Notes: generated by a model from the sequence alone, not told the origin. DNA of 64,000 nucleotides from Marthasterias glacialis (GCA_911728455.2 OU452226.1:12479938-12543937), one strand, 5' to 3'. Numbered from the stretch's first letter, positions 23,794-34,574 are shown. Made by a program: numbers and translations.

Positions 23794-25431
23794 ATGCGTT
23801 CCTGCTTTAAATTGCCTGTGAAAATTAGTGCTAAAATCGCCGAAAATCAAGTTTCTCAGGTTGCATCCGGTTATTATCTACTCTCCAAACTGTTCTGCAC
23901 TACTTTCTCCGTTGGTGTGGGTGAATATCTTATAACATTTTCCATTCTTATTTGGAATTTTTTGACATTTCGTCTTTTAAAAAGCTGGTCGCCATTGACG
24001 TTATTACAAACTACTAGTCCTACTGTATGCATGGATCTACTTTGTGTGATAGTTGTGCACAACATTATGACAGCGAAATTCAACCCGAATAAGAACAATA
24101 TTCATCAGAAGTCTTCGGATCCTGATAAGATATGCACCATAAATTGTAACGTGAAGGGAAGCTCAAAAGGGAACACAATCAGATGCTGCTTATGTGGACA
24201 TTGGTTTCATGAATCATGTCTTAAACTTTCCAAAGATGACGTGTCAGGGGTTTGGCCGTGCTACACCTGTAGATTACTATCTTCAGACATTGCTCAGCTT
24301 CAAACTACTGTGAGTAACCTTGTAACCATGAATACCACCCTATTTAATCTGCTTGAAAAGCAACAAAAACAATTAGACAAAGTTTGTGAGGACCAAACTA
24401 GTCACAGTGATGTACTCAAACATATCGGTGATAGTATCAAAGAGCTTAAAGTCAACATAATACCTGAAATTTGGTTCGCCGGCGATGATGAAAGGTCTGA
24501 AAGCTCCGGCAGCGATGCTTCCGAAAACCCTGCCTCAGGGCATTTACTTATCGGTGACTCGCTTCTTCGCAATATGGTACCTGTCTCAGACGACTTGACT
24601 GTCAACCCGCATGGTGGAGCCAAGCTTAACAATATTACTACAAGACTCAAACATCTTAAGAAGAAAAAGTACTGCAGCATAACCTTAGCTTGCGGTACGA
24701 ATGACACTACTACCAAGAAGACGCCTCAAAATATTCATGACGATTGCAAAATTCTCCTTGATCAAGCTAAAGAAAGGGCAGTTACTGTTAAATTATCCAG
24801 CATCCCACCTAGAGCAGATGGTAAGGTCAACTCATCTAAAATTGACACAACAAATGAGCTTCTGTGTAATCTTGCCCAGGAGAACGATGTCATCTTTGTA
24901 AATAACGATACCAATTTCAGATTCAAAGATGGCAGCATTGATGACTCTGCACCCATATTGGATGGTCTACATTTATCTGATGCAGGTGCAAAACTTCTCC
25001 TCCGAAATCTTGGCCTCTGTGATAAGGCTACTTACAATCCTCGTAAGGGACCAATGAAGTGGCCTGATCAACAAACTCATAAAACTACCAGACATGCTGC
25101 CTCACCAACGTCTGAACGCTTCCATCTTCGCAGATTATTGAGCCGGCAGAATCAAGGTCAACAATCTACAACCATGTCACACAGGGGGACAACAAATAGT
25201 TTCATCCCTCGTAACAAGCCACATCAATGGACTCCATCTGGAAGAGGTTCCTAAGCCAGGGGCCCTCACAATAGACCAAAGTACTTCGCTACTCAGCATA
25301 ACCAGCCAATATGTGATTGTGGCGAAACCGGACATACCAAGAACTATTGCCGGCGTGAGCAGCCTGCAGAATGCTGGTCCTGCTGCTCCCTTGGACACAA
25401 GGCGAAGCATTGTCCGCTCTTCTCCAACTAG
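23794..25431 (+). CDS. CR1-like LINE ORF1: PHD-type finger, coiled coil, SGNH esterase, zinc knuckles
   Basis: The frame is open from the ATG at 23,794 to a TAA at 25,252-25,254. The likelier true start is the ATG at 24,067, just before the conserved part. Order from there: a cysteine/histidine finger (CTINC, CCLCGHWFHESC, CYTC) like a PHD finger, a heptad-rich stretch (about 24,290-24,460), and an SGNH/GDSL-type hydrolase with GDSLLRN, GTND and DGLHLSDAG, which carry the expected Ser, Asn and Asp-His. After the TAA the same frame continues with two zinc knuckles (CDCGETGHTKNYC and CWSCCSLGHKAKHC) to a TAG at 25,429-25,431. The TAA therefore looks like a single nonsense mutation. ORF1 of this kind binds RNA in CR1 and L2 type elements. 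Confidence 0.85.
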
Positions 25432-26815
25432 AGTCGTGGCAATGAGGACAGTGCCGTGCTACTCGATGCACCCCCAATTAGTGACATACTCAACCAAACG
25501 GATTTCAACAGGTATGAGATCCTTGATGTTACCAACACCTCTGGTGATATTGTTGACAAGTCTGATCGATGATTTACTAGATATTGGTAAACCCCAAAAT
25601 AATGTCAGCAGTAATAAGCCAGGCAATCATATTGAACCAAAATGTAAGCATGATGTTTTTGGTGAGTGCTTTATTTGTAAGGGTGATTACAATATGTGTG
25701 CTAAAAAGTTGACTAAGTGTAAAGGCATTAAGATCGTCCATATTAATGTCAGAAGTCTGTCCACCAAAATGGATGAAATTCGATTTCTGACTCAGAAACT
25801 TGATATTGATGTTTTATGTATATCCGAAACCTGGCTGTCGGATAAAATAAATAATGTTGAAATCCAGATTGATGGTTACACGGTTCTGAGACATGATAGA
25901 ATTGATGGTCGGCGGGGTGGAGGAGTATGTGTGTATGTTAGGAGTACCCTATCTTTTAATGAAAGGGTTGACCTAAGTAACGATGCACTTAAAGCATTGT
26001 GGCTGGAACTCAAACTGAAAAAGAGTGACTTATTACTGTGTTGCATGTACAGACCTCCCAATACAAACTGTGATTACTTCAATGGGATCCTTGATGTTTT
26101 AGATAAAGCTTCTGTTGATGATAAAGAGATTGTTTTATTGGGTGATTTTAATATTGATTATATAATTGATGAATCCTTGAGCAACAATCCAATTCATATG
26201 ATCGAAAGCTTGTATGTTCTAAATCAACTGGTTACTAAACCGACACGGGTCACAAATGAATCCTCTAAATGTATTGATGTCATTTTAAGCTCGATACCTG
26301 AGAAACACACTCTGTGTGATGTGGCTAAGATAACTCTTAGTGACCACTATATGGTGTACACTTGCATTGATTTAGACCTTAAAGTAGCCAAGCACAAAAC
26401 TGTTAGGTTTAGGGATTACAAGAATTTTAATGAAGATGCTTTTCTAAATGATATTAAGTGTTGTTCTATTTTTAATAAGTGTGAGGGTAGCTACACAGAA
26501 GATGAAATGTTGTGGACTACCTGGCGTAATGAGTTTTTGAAGATTTGTAATAATCATGCTCCTATTAAGACGGTCAGAGTTAAGAATAGATATTGTCCTT
26601 GGATGACCCCGGACATTGTTAAACTCATGTATAAAAGGGACTTCTTAAAATCTCTCTCTATTTTTAATGATTGTTCTGATACCTTGAATGTGTACAGAAA
26701 AGCCAGAAATCTTGTCACCTCATTGACAAGAGAAGCTAAACGTGAGTATTTTGATAATGTGTCTGCCAAGTATAAGAACAATCCTAAAAATCCTCACCTG
26801 GGAATCACATGTTAG
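25313..26815 (+). CDS. CR1-like LINE ORF2: APE endonuclease, RT core deleted
   Basis: The endonuclease is complete by motif: HINVRSL, ISETWL, GGGVCVYVR, YRPPN, LLGDFN and LSDHY, which supply the Asn, Glu, Asp and His of APE-type nucleases. The coding frame proper probably starts near 25,640, with the upstream part overlapping the end of ORF1. After a linker ending NNPKNPH (about 26,798) the frame breaks and the sequence jumps straight to the C-terminal part of the ORF, so the RT fingers, palm and its catalytic aspartates are absent. This copy cannot move by itself. Confidence 0.85.
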   Translation: MIVAKPDIPRTIAGVSSLQNAGPAAPLDTRRSIVRSSPTRVVAMRTVPCYSMHPQLVTYSTKRISTGMRSLMLPTPLVILLTSLIDDLLDIGKPQNNVSSNKPGNHIEPKCKHDVFGECFICKGDYNMCAKKLTKCKGIKIVHINVRSLSTKMDEIRFLTQKLDIDVLCISETWLSDKINNVEIQIDGYTVLRHDRIDGRRGGGVCVYVRSTLSFNERVDLSNDALKALWLELKLKKSDLLLCCMYRPPNTNCDYFNGILDVLDKASVDDKEIVLLGDFNIDYIIDESLSNNPIHMIESLYVLNQLVTKPTRVTNESSKCIDVILSSIPEKHTLCDVAKITLSDHYMVYTCIDLDLKVAKHKTVRFRDYKNFNEDAFLNDIKCCSIFNKCEGSYTEDEMLWTTWRNEFLKICNNHAPIKTVRVKNRYCPWMTPDIVKLMYKRDFLKSLSIFNDCSDTLNVYRKARNLVTSLTREAKREYFDNVSAKYKNNPKNPHLGITC

Positions 26816-27368
26816 GAATGTCGTTAAATTGGTCGCTTATAAGGTTTATTCCCTTGGTCGACTAAGACATGTCCTAAACAAGCGTCTTCTTAATACCCTT
26901 TAAAAAACAACCATTCAGCCGTGTCTTGACTATGCCAGTTCTGTATGGGGTAACTGTTCAATGACAAGTAGGAAGACTCTTCTTAGACTTCAAAAAAGAG
27001 CTGCCAGGATTGTTGCAAATGACTTTGATTATGTTAATTCTCATGGGGATGATAAAATTAGAGCACTTTCTTGGCAGACTTTTGAACAGAGGAGGGATTT
27101 TTATTTAGCTTGTAATATATATAAATGTGTTCATGGTTTAGCCCCTGACAGACTTTGTAATAATATTGAGATGTATTTTGATAGACATGGATTCAATACT
27201 AGAAATGCTGATTCTCTAAATGTTGTTTTACCTAAACCTAACATGGAATGTTTTAAGCAGTCTCTTAATTATTCTGGTGCTATTTTATGGAACAATTTAC
27301 CTGCTAAGGCCCAGAATGCATCGTTCATTGGTGGTTGTAAAAACATGTATAAACAAATTAATTTTTAA
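26802..27368 (+). pseudogene. C-terminal remnant of the same LINE ORF2
   Basis: In another frame: WESHVRNVVKL...YSLGRLRH, then a TAA at about 26,900, then TIQPCLDYASSVWGNC, LLRLQKRAARIV, RRDFYLACNIYKCVHG and ILWNNLP, ending in TAA at 27,366-27,368. This is the usual tail after the RT thumb in CR1/L2-like elements. Its abutment to the endonuclease shows an internal deletion of the whole RT core. Confidence 0.8.
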
Positions 27369-27607
27369 TTTAATTTAAGCCTCTAATTTTGTTCTTATTT
27401 TTATTATTATTATTTTTTTTTTCTAAAATGACTTTCACAAAGTTAAACCATGCTTATCTTCTTATTTTTAAAGTATGTTTTTGCTTTTTACTTTCATGAA
27501 TTCTATGTTTCTTTTCTATTTTAATTGTTCTTACTTTCTTAAGTCACAGGACCATAATGTAAAACAGCTATTAGCTGATATTTGTATCCTGTTTAAAGAT
27601 TTTGAAA

Positions 27608-27642
<35 letters not shown>

Positions 27643-27659
27643 ATGATTTTGTGTTTATT

Positions 27660-27775
27660 AATACAGTCCCTATTCCATCAAACTCTTACAGAAGGTTTTG
27701 TTGGACTGTGTTGGACTGGGTTCAGGCATACCACCATAATCAGAGTAGGGTTAAACATCAGTTAGGGTTAAACAT
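27660..27775 (-). repeat. Dispersed repeat, copy 2 (partner at 15.8 kb)
   Basis: Reverse complement of segments in 15,838-16,035, lacking about 36 bases in the middle. It starts just after the LINE tail, so the LINE may have inserted at its edge. Confidence 0.6.
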
Positions 27776-27984
27776 TGCCCTGTCGGCGGCGCATACTATT
27801 TGGGCCTATTTCCGGCCCTAATCAATGCATACAAATGGCGAGTTTTGTTCCAGACATAAACGCGCCTGTTATACATTTTCTGTCTGTATGGCATACGAGC
27901 ACGACCTGCAGAGCAATTATTACTATTTTGACGAGGGAGCGAAAAATGTCAGGTAGGATTTTTGTTTCTCGTAATGTTTTTCGT

Positions 27985-28700
27985 CCCCAGCGGCATAGCG
28001 ACCGGGGGTGTGTGGGGAGGGGGAGGATGTGACACCCCCAATATTTTTCCTAAGTCGGCATTTAGAGCCACAGTCGGCAATTTGAGCACCAAACTTACCC
28101 GAGTAAGGGCTCAGATTGAACACAAATCCATTCAGCAAGCCTAGAGATCTGCCGACTGGATTAACCGACTGAAAATTTTAGTTTATTCCTTGGAGTGTGA
28201 GTCAAAGTCAAACTTTGAATTACTAAATTTAATATTCTCTGCAACGTGTAGAAATCTACGCTCTGAAAACAGTAAAAGCCTACAGCATCCGGGGGCAAAG
28301 CTCTCGGACCCCCGTAAGAAGTGTTGCCCATATAAACTCCAACAGTAGGGATTTGTCCCGAGTCCAAAGTATTCAAAGTTTGAATTCCAAAATTAAACGT
28401 CTATTTTCGGCAACTTGACGGTCCTCCTTAACCCAAAAACATTTAAAACCGTAGAATGTCCGGGGGCTTTGCCCCCTGGACCCCCACTAGAAATTATGTC
28501 TATTCACTCCAACAGGGGATTCGCAAAAAAGTTAGTTTTCAAAGCTTGCATTTCGAATATGAGTCGATTAATGCTAGGTATCTGAGGGCCATTTTTAACC
28601 TTCGAATCACTGAAAAACTTCATGAGCGCTCAGGGGCTATGCCCCCGAACCCCCACATGTTGGTGAGTCCCATGTCATTGTGCTTTTAGTTTCATTTGAT
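27985..28700. repeat. Degenerate tandem units with GGGGGC-GCCCCC cores
   Basis: Three units carry a small palindromic core: GCATCCGGGGGCAAAGCTCT (28,285), TGTCCGGGGGCTTTGCCCCC (28,446) and CAGGGGCTATGCCCCCGAAC (28,630), each followed by ACCCCC and a similar AT-rich part (TATTCACTCCAACA). Spacing is about 160-185 bp. A poly-G segment with CCAGCGGCATAGCG precedes them. No coding frame is credible. Confidence 0.55.
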
Positions 28701-28764
28701 AACGTCAGCAAATTTAGGCTTCCACACCCCTGAAAGGAAGTGCCTTCGCTACGCTGCTGTTCGT

Positions 28765-28805
28765 CCCCCCCCACTTTTCGGTAGCGATCGACGCCCTTGC
28801 TCAAG
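28765..28805. repeat. Inverted partner of the 23.5-kb repeat end
   Basis: CCCCCCCCACTTTTCGGTAGCGATCGACGCCC: the last part is the reverse complement of GGGCGTCGAT at 23,533. See the note at 23,523. Confidence 0.4.
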
Positions 28806-28809
28806 GCGC

Positions 28810-30420
28810 TCCTCCAGCACCAACGCAAAACGTGCAGTCCATTAGATTTTAGCCGAAATAATCTCTTTTTTCAGAAATCTATCTGACACCATCTCCTGCA
28901 TACTCTATGTGAGTTTGAACTTTTTTTGACTGACCGATCATTTGGGAAAACATTTTGGCAAAAAAAATGTAAGTCTCGATTTGTAAGTTGATGTCTGAGA
29001 GCGGGTCATAGCATTCGTAGGGCCAAGACGCGGATGTAGTCCAGCGTATTGGCACTATTTATGGGGCTAGGGTAACGCTGCACGAAAGATAGCGTTGTAG
29101 GCCTAAGTGGATAAGAAGTCAACTGATGTCAAAAATCCTTCGCCACACTAGTGTAGCTGTGCTAGGCTAGTAGTCCCTGCATCAGTGAAAAATTGACAGT
29201 CACTAACACTACAGTGACACAGACAGACTGAAAATACATCCGCTCGAAAATTTGGTAGCTAAAATGCTAACCATTGACCTTAAAAAGGAAAATTCAAGAG
29301 CAGCCGGCACTTTTGTGCAGTCATGCCCAAAACAACTAAATTGGCATTTAGCGAGTAGCGTTGTCAAGCTCAACGTAGATGTGAAAATGGCTTGTTTTTC
29401 ATGATTTCGACACTTTGTAATCGTTCACAATGCCTGTTCGTCTCCGTTTACATTCTGTCAACCATTCTGGACAGGTATAACTTAAGGATATCTGGATATA
29501 CGGACTAATTTGACCTAATTAAGAGAGATAAAGTGGCAGCCGGATACGGCATTTGAGCCTGAATGACCATAACTTATCTGTACTTCCAGCTTTTGAACTG
29601 AATTTTGTCCCGGCAGTAACGGTAGTAAACTTGTGGAGTTCCTAAAAAAAACATAAAAAGTGCCGGACTCTCCATCTGTATTTTATGGCGGGCATGGCGG
29701 GTAAGTCCGCCATATTCGAAATATTTTCGCGAAACCTAAAACTCATTATGTGTTGATACTCTGAGAAGCTATAGTATGAAAGGGTATCAGTTTTAATTTT
29801 CAAACAAGAAATATCTAAATATATGTTATTATTCATTTCAATGAAGGTACAATTGTGGTAAATGAAGACAAAATGGAAATTTACCTTGCCCACTTTCTGT
29901 CGCATGTGGTCGCCTTGTCGAAAATCGAATGTGCGTGCGCACATCAATCTCGGTGGTTTACATTTTGTTTTCAAAAGAGGGCGCACTCCAACAATGTGAC
30001 CACGCCCGTTAAGCGTTTATTTTTCCCAGGAAAGATGAGGCCACCTACTTAGCATAGGCTCTCACACACATTCAATGTTAGGATTTACTACGCCTGATGA
30101 GCATCATTGCGCAGGTTTTTAAGTGAGTTTATTGCTGATCCTTGTCCCAATATGTTCCATGGAAAATTTTTGACTTATTCATTAGCTATACCCATTATTT
30201 TTATTTGGTGAACCAGTTTCCAAGTTAGAAAAACACGAATATAGGTGACAATCGGAAAATTAAGAAAAGTATAGACACAAATTTCAGTGTTTATCTGCAA
30301 AGTTGATAAATATTGAGTTGAAAAATGTTGGGCTGGCATTTTAAATAATACCTATACGACTGAAATTACAATTCACTTTTAAACGCAGGAGCGGAAATGA
30401 AAAAAAAAAATCATAATAAA
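28810..30420. other. Intergenic stretch
   Basis: No gene or repeat recognised. Several short open frames have no splice context. Confidence 0.35.
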
Positions 30421-30429
30421 AGTTGCGTA

Positions 30430-30661
30430 AGCGCAACTTCAAAAACATCCGTGGACAAATAATTGGCGAACGAAGTTGGCTCCTACGCACGAGTGAGGGC
30501 GTGCGGCAATCAAGAGGGGCAGAGCCGTATATTGTCCCAATATACGGCTCTGAAGAGGGGATAGCCTCCGATTTCGACTCTAGTGACAATTTGTTTTGCA
30601 TGCGGCAGAGAGTGAGTGACATTGTCAGTAGTAATGGAAACGGGCTAAGCATTATCACAGG
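30430..30661 (+). other. Possible first exon or promoter-proximal exon
   Basis: An open stretch rich in CpG ends at ATTATCACAG|GTAAGTAG (30,661/30,662). It holds a 31-bp hairpin, AGAGCCGTATATTG-TCC-CAATATACGGCTCT at 30,521-30,551. It might be an upstream non-coding exon of the AIFM3-like gene, whose first seen exon starts at 36,679 after an acceptor. No sequence proves the link. Confidence 0.25.
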
Positions 30662-30813
30662 TAAGTAGTGCATGTTACGCCTAGTAAGGCCATATAGTTG
30701 GATAATACACAGTAAACAAATTGTTTTGGTTTTGAGATTGCTGGTCAAATGTTAAAATAAATTGGATTGATCAGGTCAGTCAGTGGTCTGATGGATGGTA
30801 GACCCTAGAAACT

Positions 30814-30942
30814 AGACCCAACTGGGGCGCTGTACTCCTTTTTGAGATTTTTGACATCATCTGTCGTACTAGCACTGGAGCAGTACGACAGATAATGTCA
30901 AAAATCTCAAAAAAGGAGTACAGCGCCCCAGTTACTGGGTCT
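30814..30942. mobile_element. MITE, copy 1 of the GGGTCTAG family
   Basis: Starts AGACCCAACTGGGGCGCTGT and ends with the near reverse complement ACAGCGCCCCAGTTACTGGG then TCT. The whole 129 bp folds. Two relatives follow at 31,697-31,853 and 32,075-32,162. Confidence 0.75.
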
Positions 30943-30952
30943 AGGGTCTAGG

Positions 30953-31687
30953 TACTCCTAGAACTATGAGGTTCGTTCCGCTATCGTCTCCACGAGCCTC
31001 ATAGAGTGACATGTACAAAATCCTATTCGAAACTTTCTGCCCTTCACGTTTACATGGCTACAGTTCTTTTTTGAAATCAGATCTCGCCAAAACTAGGCTC
31101 TATGTGTTCTTTCAACTCTGATCGAGCGTTGCACTGGTCCAGAAAATCCACTCCGCAAACTAAAAGTTGTTAAAAAGTGATAAATTCTTACCGTAATTCT
31201 GACCCCATTCAAACAGTATTGCAACAAATATGGCGACCGGAGTTGCAAAATTAACTGGTATGCTGCTATGCGGTGCGCTGGTCCTATGGGCTGGTTCCGT
31301 GTACCAGTTAATTTTAAATTTTTTTAAATTAACTGGTACGCGGAACCAGCCCATAGGACCAGCGCACCGCATAGCAGCATACCAGTTAATTTTGCAACTC
31401 CGGTCGCCATATTTGTTGCAATACTGTTTGAATGGGGTCAGAATTACGGTAAGAATTTATCACTTTTTAACAACTTTTAGTTTGCGGAGTGGATTTTCTG
31501 GACCAGTGCAACGCTCGATCAGAGTTGAAAGAACACATAGAGCCTAGTTTTGGCGAGATCTGATTTCAAAAAAGAACTGTAGCCATGTAAACGTGAAGGG
31601 CAGAAAGTTTCGAATAGGATTTTGTACATGTCACTCTATGAGGCTCGTGGAGACGATAGCGGAACGAACCTCATAGTTCTAGGAGTA
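30953..31687. mobile_element. 735-bp near-perfect palindrome flanked by a 9-bp direct repeat
   Basis: Arms 30,953-31,314 and 31,326-31,687 are 362 bp each and pair with one mismatch that I found (near 31,301 against 31,339), around an 11-nt AT loop. GGGTCTAGG occurs directly on each side, at 30,944-30,952 and 31,688-31,696, which looks like a target-site duplication. Long inverted repeats with a 9-bp duplication fit foldback or Mutator-like non-autonomous elements. The near-identity of the arms means the insertion is recent or gene-converted. No transposase is encoded. A chimeric inverted read in the assembly is the main alternative, but would not explain the 9-bp repeat. Confidence 0.8.
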
Positions 31688-31696
31688 GGGTCTAGG

Positions 31697-31853
31697 TAGA
31701 CCCAGTACAGTACAGGCCCAACTGCTGGGGCGCTGTACTCCTTTTTGAGATTGTGACATCACTATAAAGTGTATCTTAGTATTCGGATATTCAGTACGAC
31801 CGATAAATGTCAAAATCTCAAAAAGGAGTACAGCGCCCCAGTTACTGGGTCTA
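31697..31853. mobile_element. MITE, copy 2 of the GGGTCTAG family
   Basis: TAGACCCAGTA...GGGGCGCTGTACTCCTTTTT at the left and AAAAAGGAGTACAGCGCCCC then AGTTACTGGGTCTA at the right. The left tip is disturbed by about 15 extra bases. Confidence 0.7.
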
Positions 31854-32074
31854 GTCCAAAATGGATACTTTGAGCCTGGTACGTTAGCCCATAGTTTAGA
31901 TACTGTAGAAAACCTGCATTGCCTTTTACAATTTGTAATTACAATTTGTAATCTAACAAGAACAAAGTTACGGGTCTAGTTTGGTTGGGGTTATATAGGG
32001 CCTAACGTTACATCTGAAAAGCAGACATTTATCTCGGCGGCTGGAACTCTCGCGCACATGTCTCCTATGAAACA

Positions 32075-32162
32075 AGACCCAGTAACTTGGGCGGAAACTG
32101 TACTCCTTTTTTGAGATGTTGACATTATCAGTCATGAGTACAGTGCCCAAGTTACTGGGTCT
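32075..32162. mobile_element. MITE, copy 3 of the GGGTCTAG family (short)
   Basis: AGACCCAGTAACTTGGGCGG at the left and AGTGCCCAAGTTACTGGGTC at the right. The internal part is shorter, and the right subterminal segment has lost the AAAAAGGAGT block. Confidence 0.65.
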
Positions 32163-32164
32163 AC

Positions 32165-33115
32165 CATGTCTACTAAGGAAATTAAAATGACATTCATTGA
32201 GTAGCGGTGTCTTTCATTCAAGTACATTTATTTCAGACACGGCCCAATAGTCTTACATTTCATGGAGATTGCACCATTCAAGTGTTTTTTATCGACTTTC
32301 GATAATATAATGAAGAAAAAAGCCACAACTCAAAACTTGCTCAGCTTTTATTTTTATGACTCTTGAATTAATGTGGAAATTATTGACACAAAATGTAAAG
32401 TTTCCCATATTATGACTAGTGTAGTAGTAAGTATTGTATCTCACCTGCAAGGAAATACCCTGGAATGTACATTGTGTAACATTGTACAAGGTCACTCTTT
32501 TTGTAAAAAGTTTACATGGTCGATAGAACGTTGATTTCTTCAATAGCGCTCAAACACGAACGTCCGTGTAATTTGATTCAGTGAAGCGTACATTTGTATA
32601 ATTGTAACTAGGGCAACTGTCAGCTCTTGTTGAAAACTGCTTTCTCATTTGGAATCAAGGACAAGGACATCGTTTTCCATTATTTGGCTGATAATGGTGA
32701 TTCAGCAAAAAAAAAATCCCACTAAACTGATAATGGGCTTGAATTATATTTGGTTTAGGCCCTAATACATGTTTGAGTTTAGCAGGACAAGCAGGACAGT
32801 TAAGTGTCTGTGCATGTCACGCATACGAGCCAGGAGCAACAGCGTTTACAGAGTGAGTGACTTGTTTATTTTAGCTTGCTGTGATTGTTGACATTGTGAT
32901 GTAAAGTATTTAAGATTAGAAATTCTCATTCACATTATGGTTTGATAAAGTCAGCGGTTAAGTGGTTAGTCTGTATGTTTTACTGGATGAGAAGTTTTAG
33001 TTAAAGCTCTGATTTGAAATTTTGGGGTGTGCTCTCCCTTTTTGCTCATCTGTACAATACTACTGGTTCATATAGGCCTATATTATTTGTGTTTCAACCA
33101 TAAACCGATGTGTAT
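32165..33115. other. Intergenic stretch
   Basis: Nothing recognised. Confidence 0.35.
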
Positions 33116-33119
33116 TAAG

Positions 33120-33256
33120 CACAGATATTGTATACTCAGTACTTTCCTGAGTTCTGTGAAGAAAAAAATCCACAGGCATATTACTCGGGTGGGATTCAAA
33201 CCCATGACCTTTGCCATTCTAGAGTAGATGTCTTACCAACTAGAGATTGCCCAGTA
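33120..33256 (-). mobile_element. tRNA-derived SINE
   Basis: On the minus strand: GGTAAGACATCTACTCTAGA, B box GGTTTGAATCCC (about 33,200), then a tail with GTGGATTTTTTTC and TACTGAGTATACAATA. A fragment of the head is at 23,341, and a tail-like piece (ACTGAGTATACAGTGCTTAT) is at 38,742. Confidence 0.6.
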
Positions 33257-33339
33257 CAGTAGCTAGAGGCTGTTGGAATTGGTTGGGTGCTGCGAATTTG
33301 GAATACTTTTATTTGTTTGCTTGCCAACTCAAATGACCT

Positions 33340-33765
33340 GTGGCGTGTCGTGGCCGAGCGTGTAAGAGCACCGGACTCAAGCTCTGGTGTTTTTGATCAG
33401 CAGAGTATGGGTTTGAGTCTCGGTCGTGACACTTGTGTCCTTGAGCAAGACACTTAAACATTATTGCTATGTCCTTCGGATGGGACGTAAAGCCGTAGGT
33501 CCTGTGTGTTGTGTAATGCACGTAAAAGAACCCAGTACACTTATCACAAAGAGAAGGGGTTCGCCCCGGTGTTCCTGGTTTGATCGGCAGTAGATTGCAC
33601 CACAGCACCTTGTAAACCGTTACATGGTGCTATGTAAAGGAATAGGTCTCTTACTTCAAAAAGTAACTCATCATACCTCGCAGGAAAAAATACTGAGTGC
33701 TTTGAGACGCACATTGGGTGTGATAAAGCGCTAGGCTGTATAAGAACTGCGTATTAGGCCTATTT
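33340..33765 (+). mobile_element. tRNA-Leu-derived SINE, copy 1
   Basis: The head GTGGCCGAGCG-GTAAGAGCACC-GGACTCAAGCTCTGG has the A box, a CAA anticodon loop and long variable arm of tRNA-Leu, and the B box is GGGTTTGAGTCTCGG. The body has CACGTAAAAGAACCCAGTAC and the tail GATAAAGCGCTAGGCTGTAT. Degenerate arms show it is not a working tRNA. Confidence 0.8.
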
Positions 33766-33769
33766 TTAA

Positions 33770-34542
33770 ATTATTAACCAGACACATTTTCATTCCGAGG
33801 GGAGCTATTTCACGTATGGAACCATTGATTTATGCATTTTTTTAATGCAATTTAAGGGGAAGCAAGAGGTGGGCAAGGGTTTCGAGTAGGGAACGCAACT
33901 TGGCATAATGGATAATTTGCAAAATGTGGTGGTGGCCTCATGCTCTAAGGCCTACCACTTTTTGTGTTTAAAATTAATGCATAGTGTACAGTAGCCTTCA
34001 CACAGTAGGCCAACTTGACACCTGTATGTCGCCATTACCGTGCTATGCAATTAAATTTAACAGGCACTGTTTGTACATGGTAGCATACAAAGTGTACTTT
34101 GTACTGTGTACTGAAGCGCATACATTTTTAATTAAATTGAAAATTAACTTCATGTAGGCTACAGTACAGTACAGTACGGATAGACAGGACAAAGCCATTT
34201 TTATTTTGTAAGGGGCGCTTTTGTAGTATCTTCAAGTCTATGGGAAACTTCTGAAGGGACACCAAGGTGGGCCTAATTTCATAGAACTGCTTTAAAAGCA
34301 CAAAAAGTAGCTAGGTATAACAAAATTATGCTTACCAGAATAAGGTGACCAACCAAATAACCATGTCACATACACATGTACTGTACAATCTGTGACTGGT
34401 ATCCTGCTTATTTTTGCTTACCAGATTTTGTTCAGCATTATTTTCTACTTTAGCATGATAGATATTTTCGTTTTATCTATTTTCATGTATATATTAAGTG
34501 GGAACTGATGTACAGAATATGTACATGTAGGCCTATTCATTG

Positions 34543-34574
<32 letters not shown>

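Larger units (their letters stand above)
23780..27646 (+). mobile_element. CR1-like LINE, internally deleted, with (AAAT)n tail
   Basis: Spans ORF1, ORF2 endonuclease, ORF2 C-terminal remnant and a 3' UTR ending in GAAATAAATAAATAAATAAA (27,603-27,645). The 5' limit is uncertain, between about 23,650 and 23,790. Coding parts are far less decayed than the RTE and DIRS relics, so it is the younger insertion. Confidence 0.8.

Noticed and set aside
30341-30748. A 135-codon minus-strand open frame
   Set aside because: It overlaps the hairpin-bearing plus-strand exon candidate, and its translation shows no family features.
33340-33420. A functional tRNA-Leu gene
   Set aside because: Arms are degenerate, a SINE body follows, and two further copies share that body.
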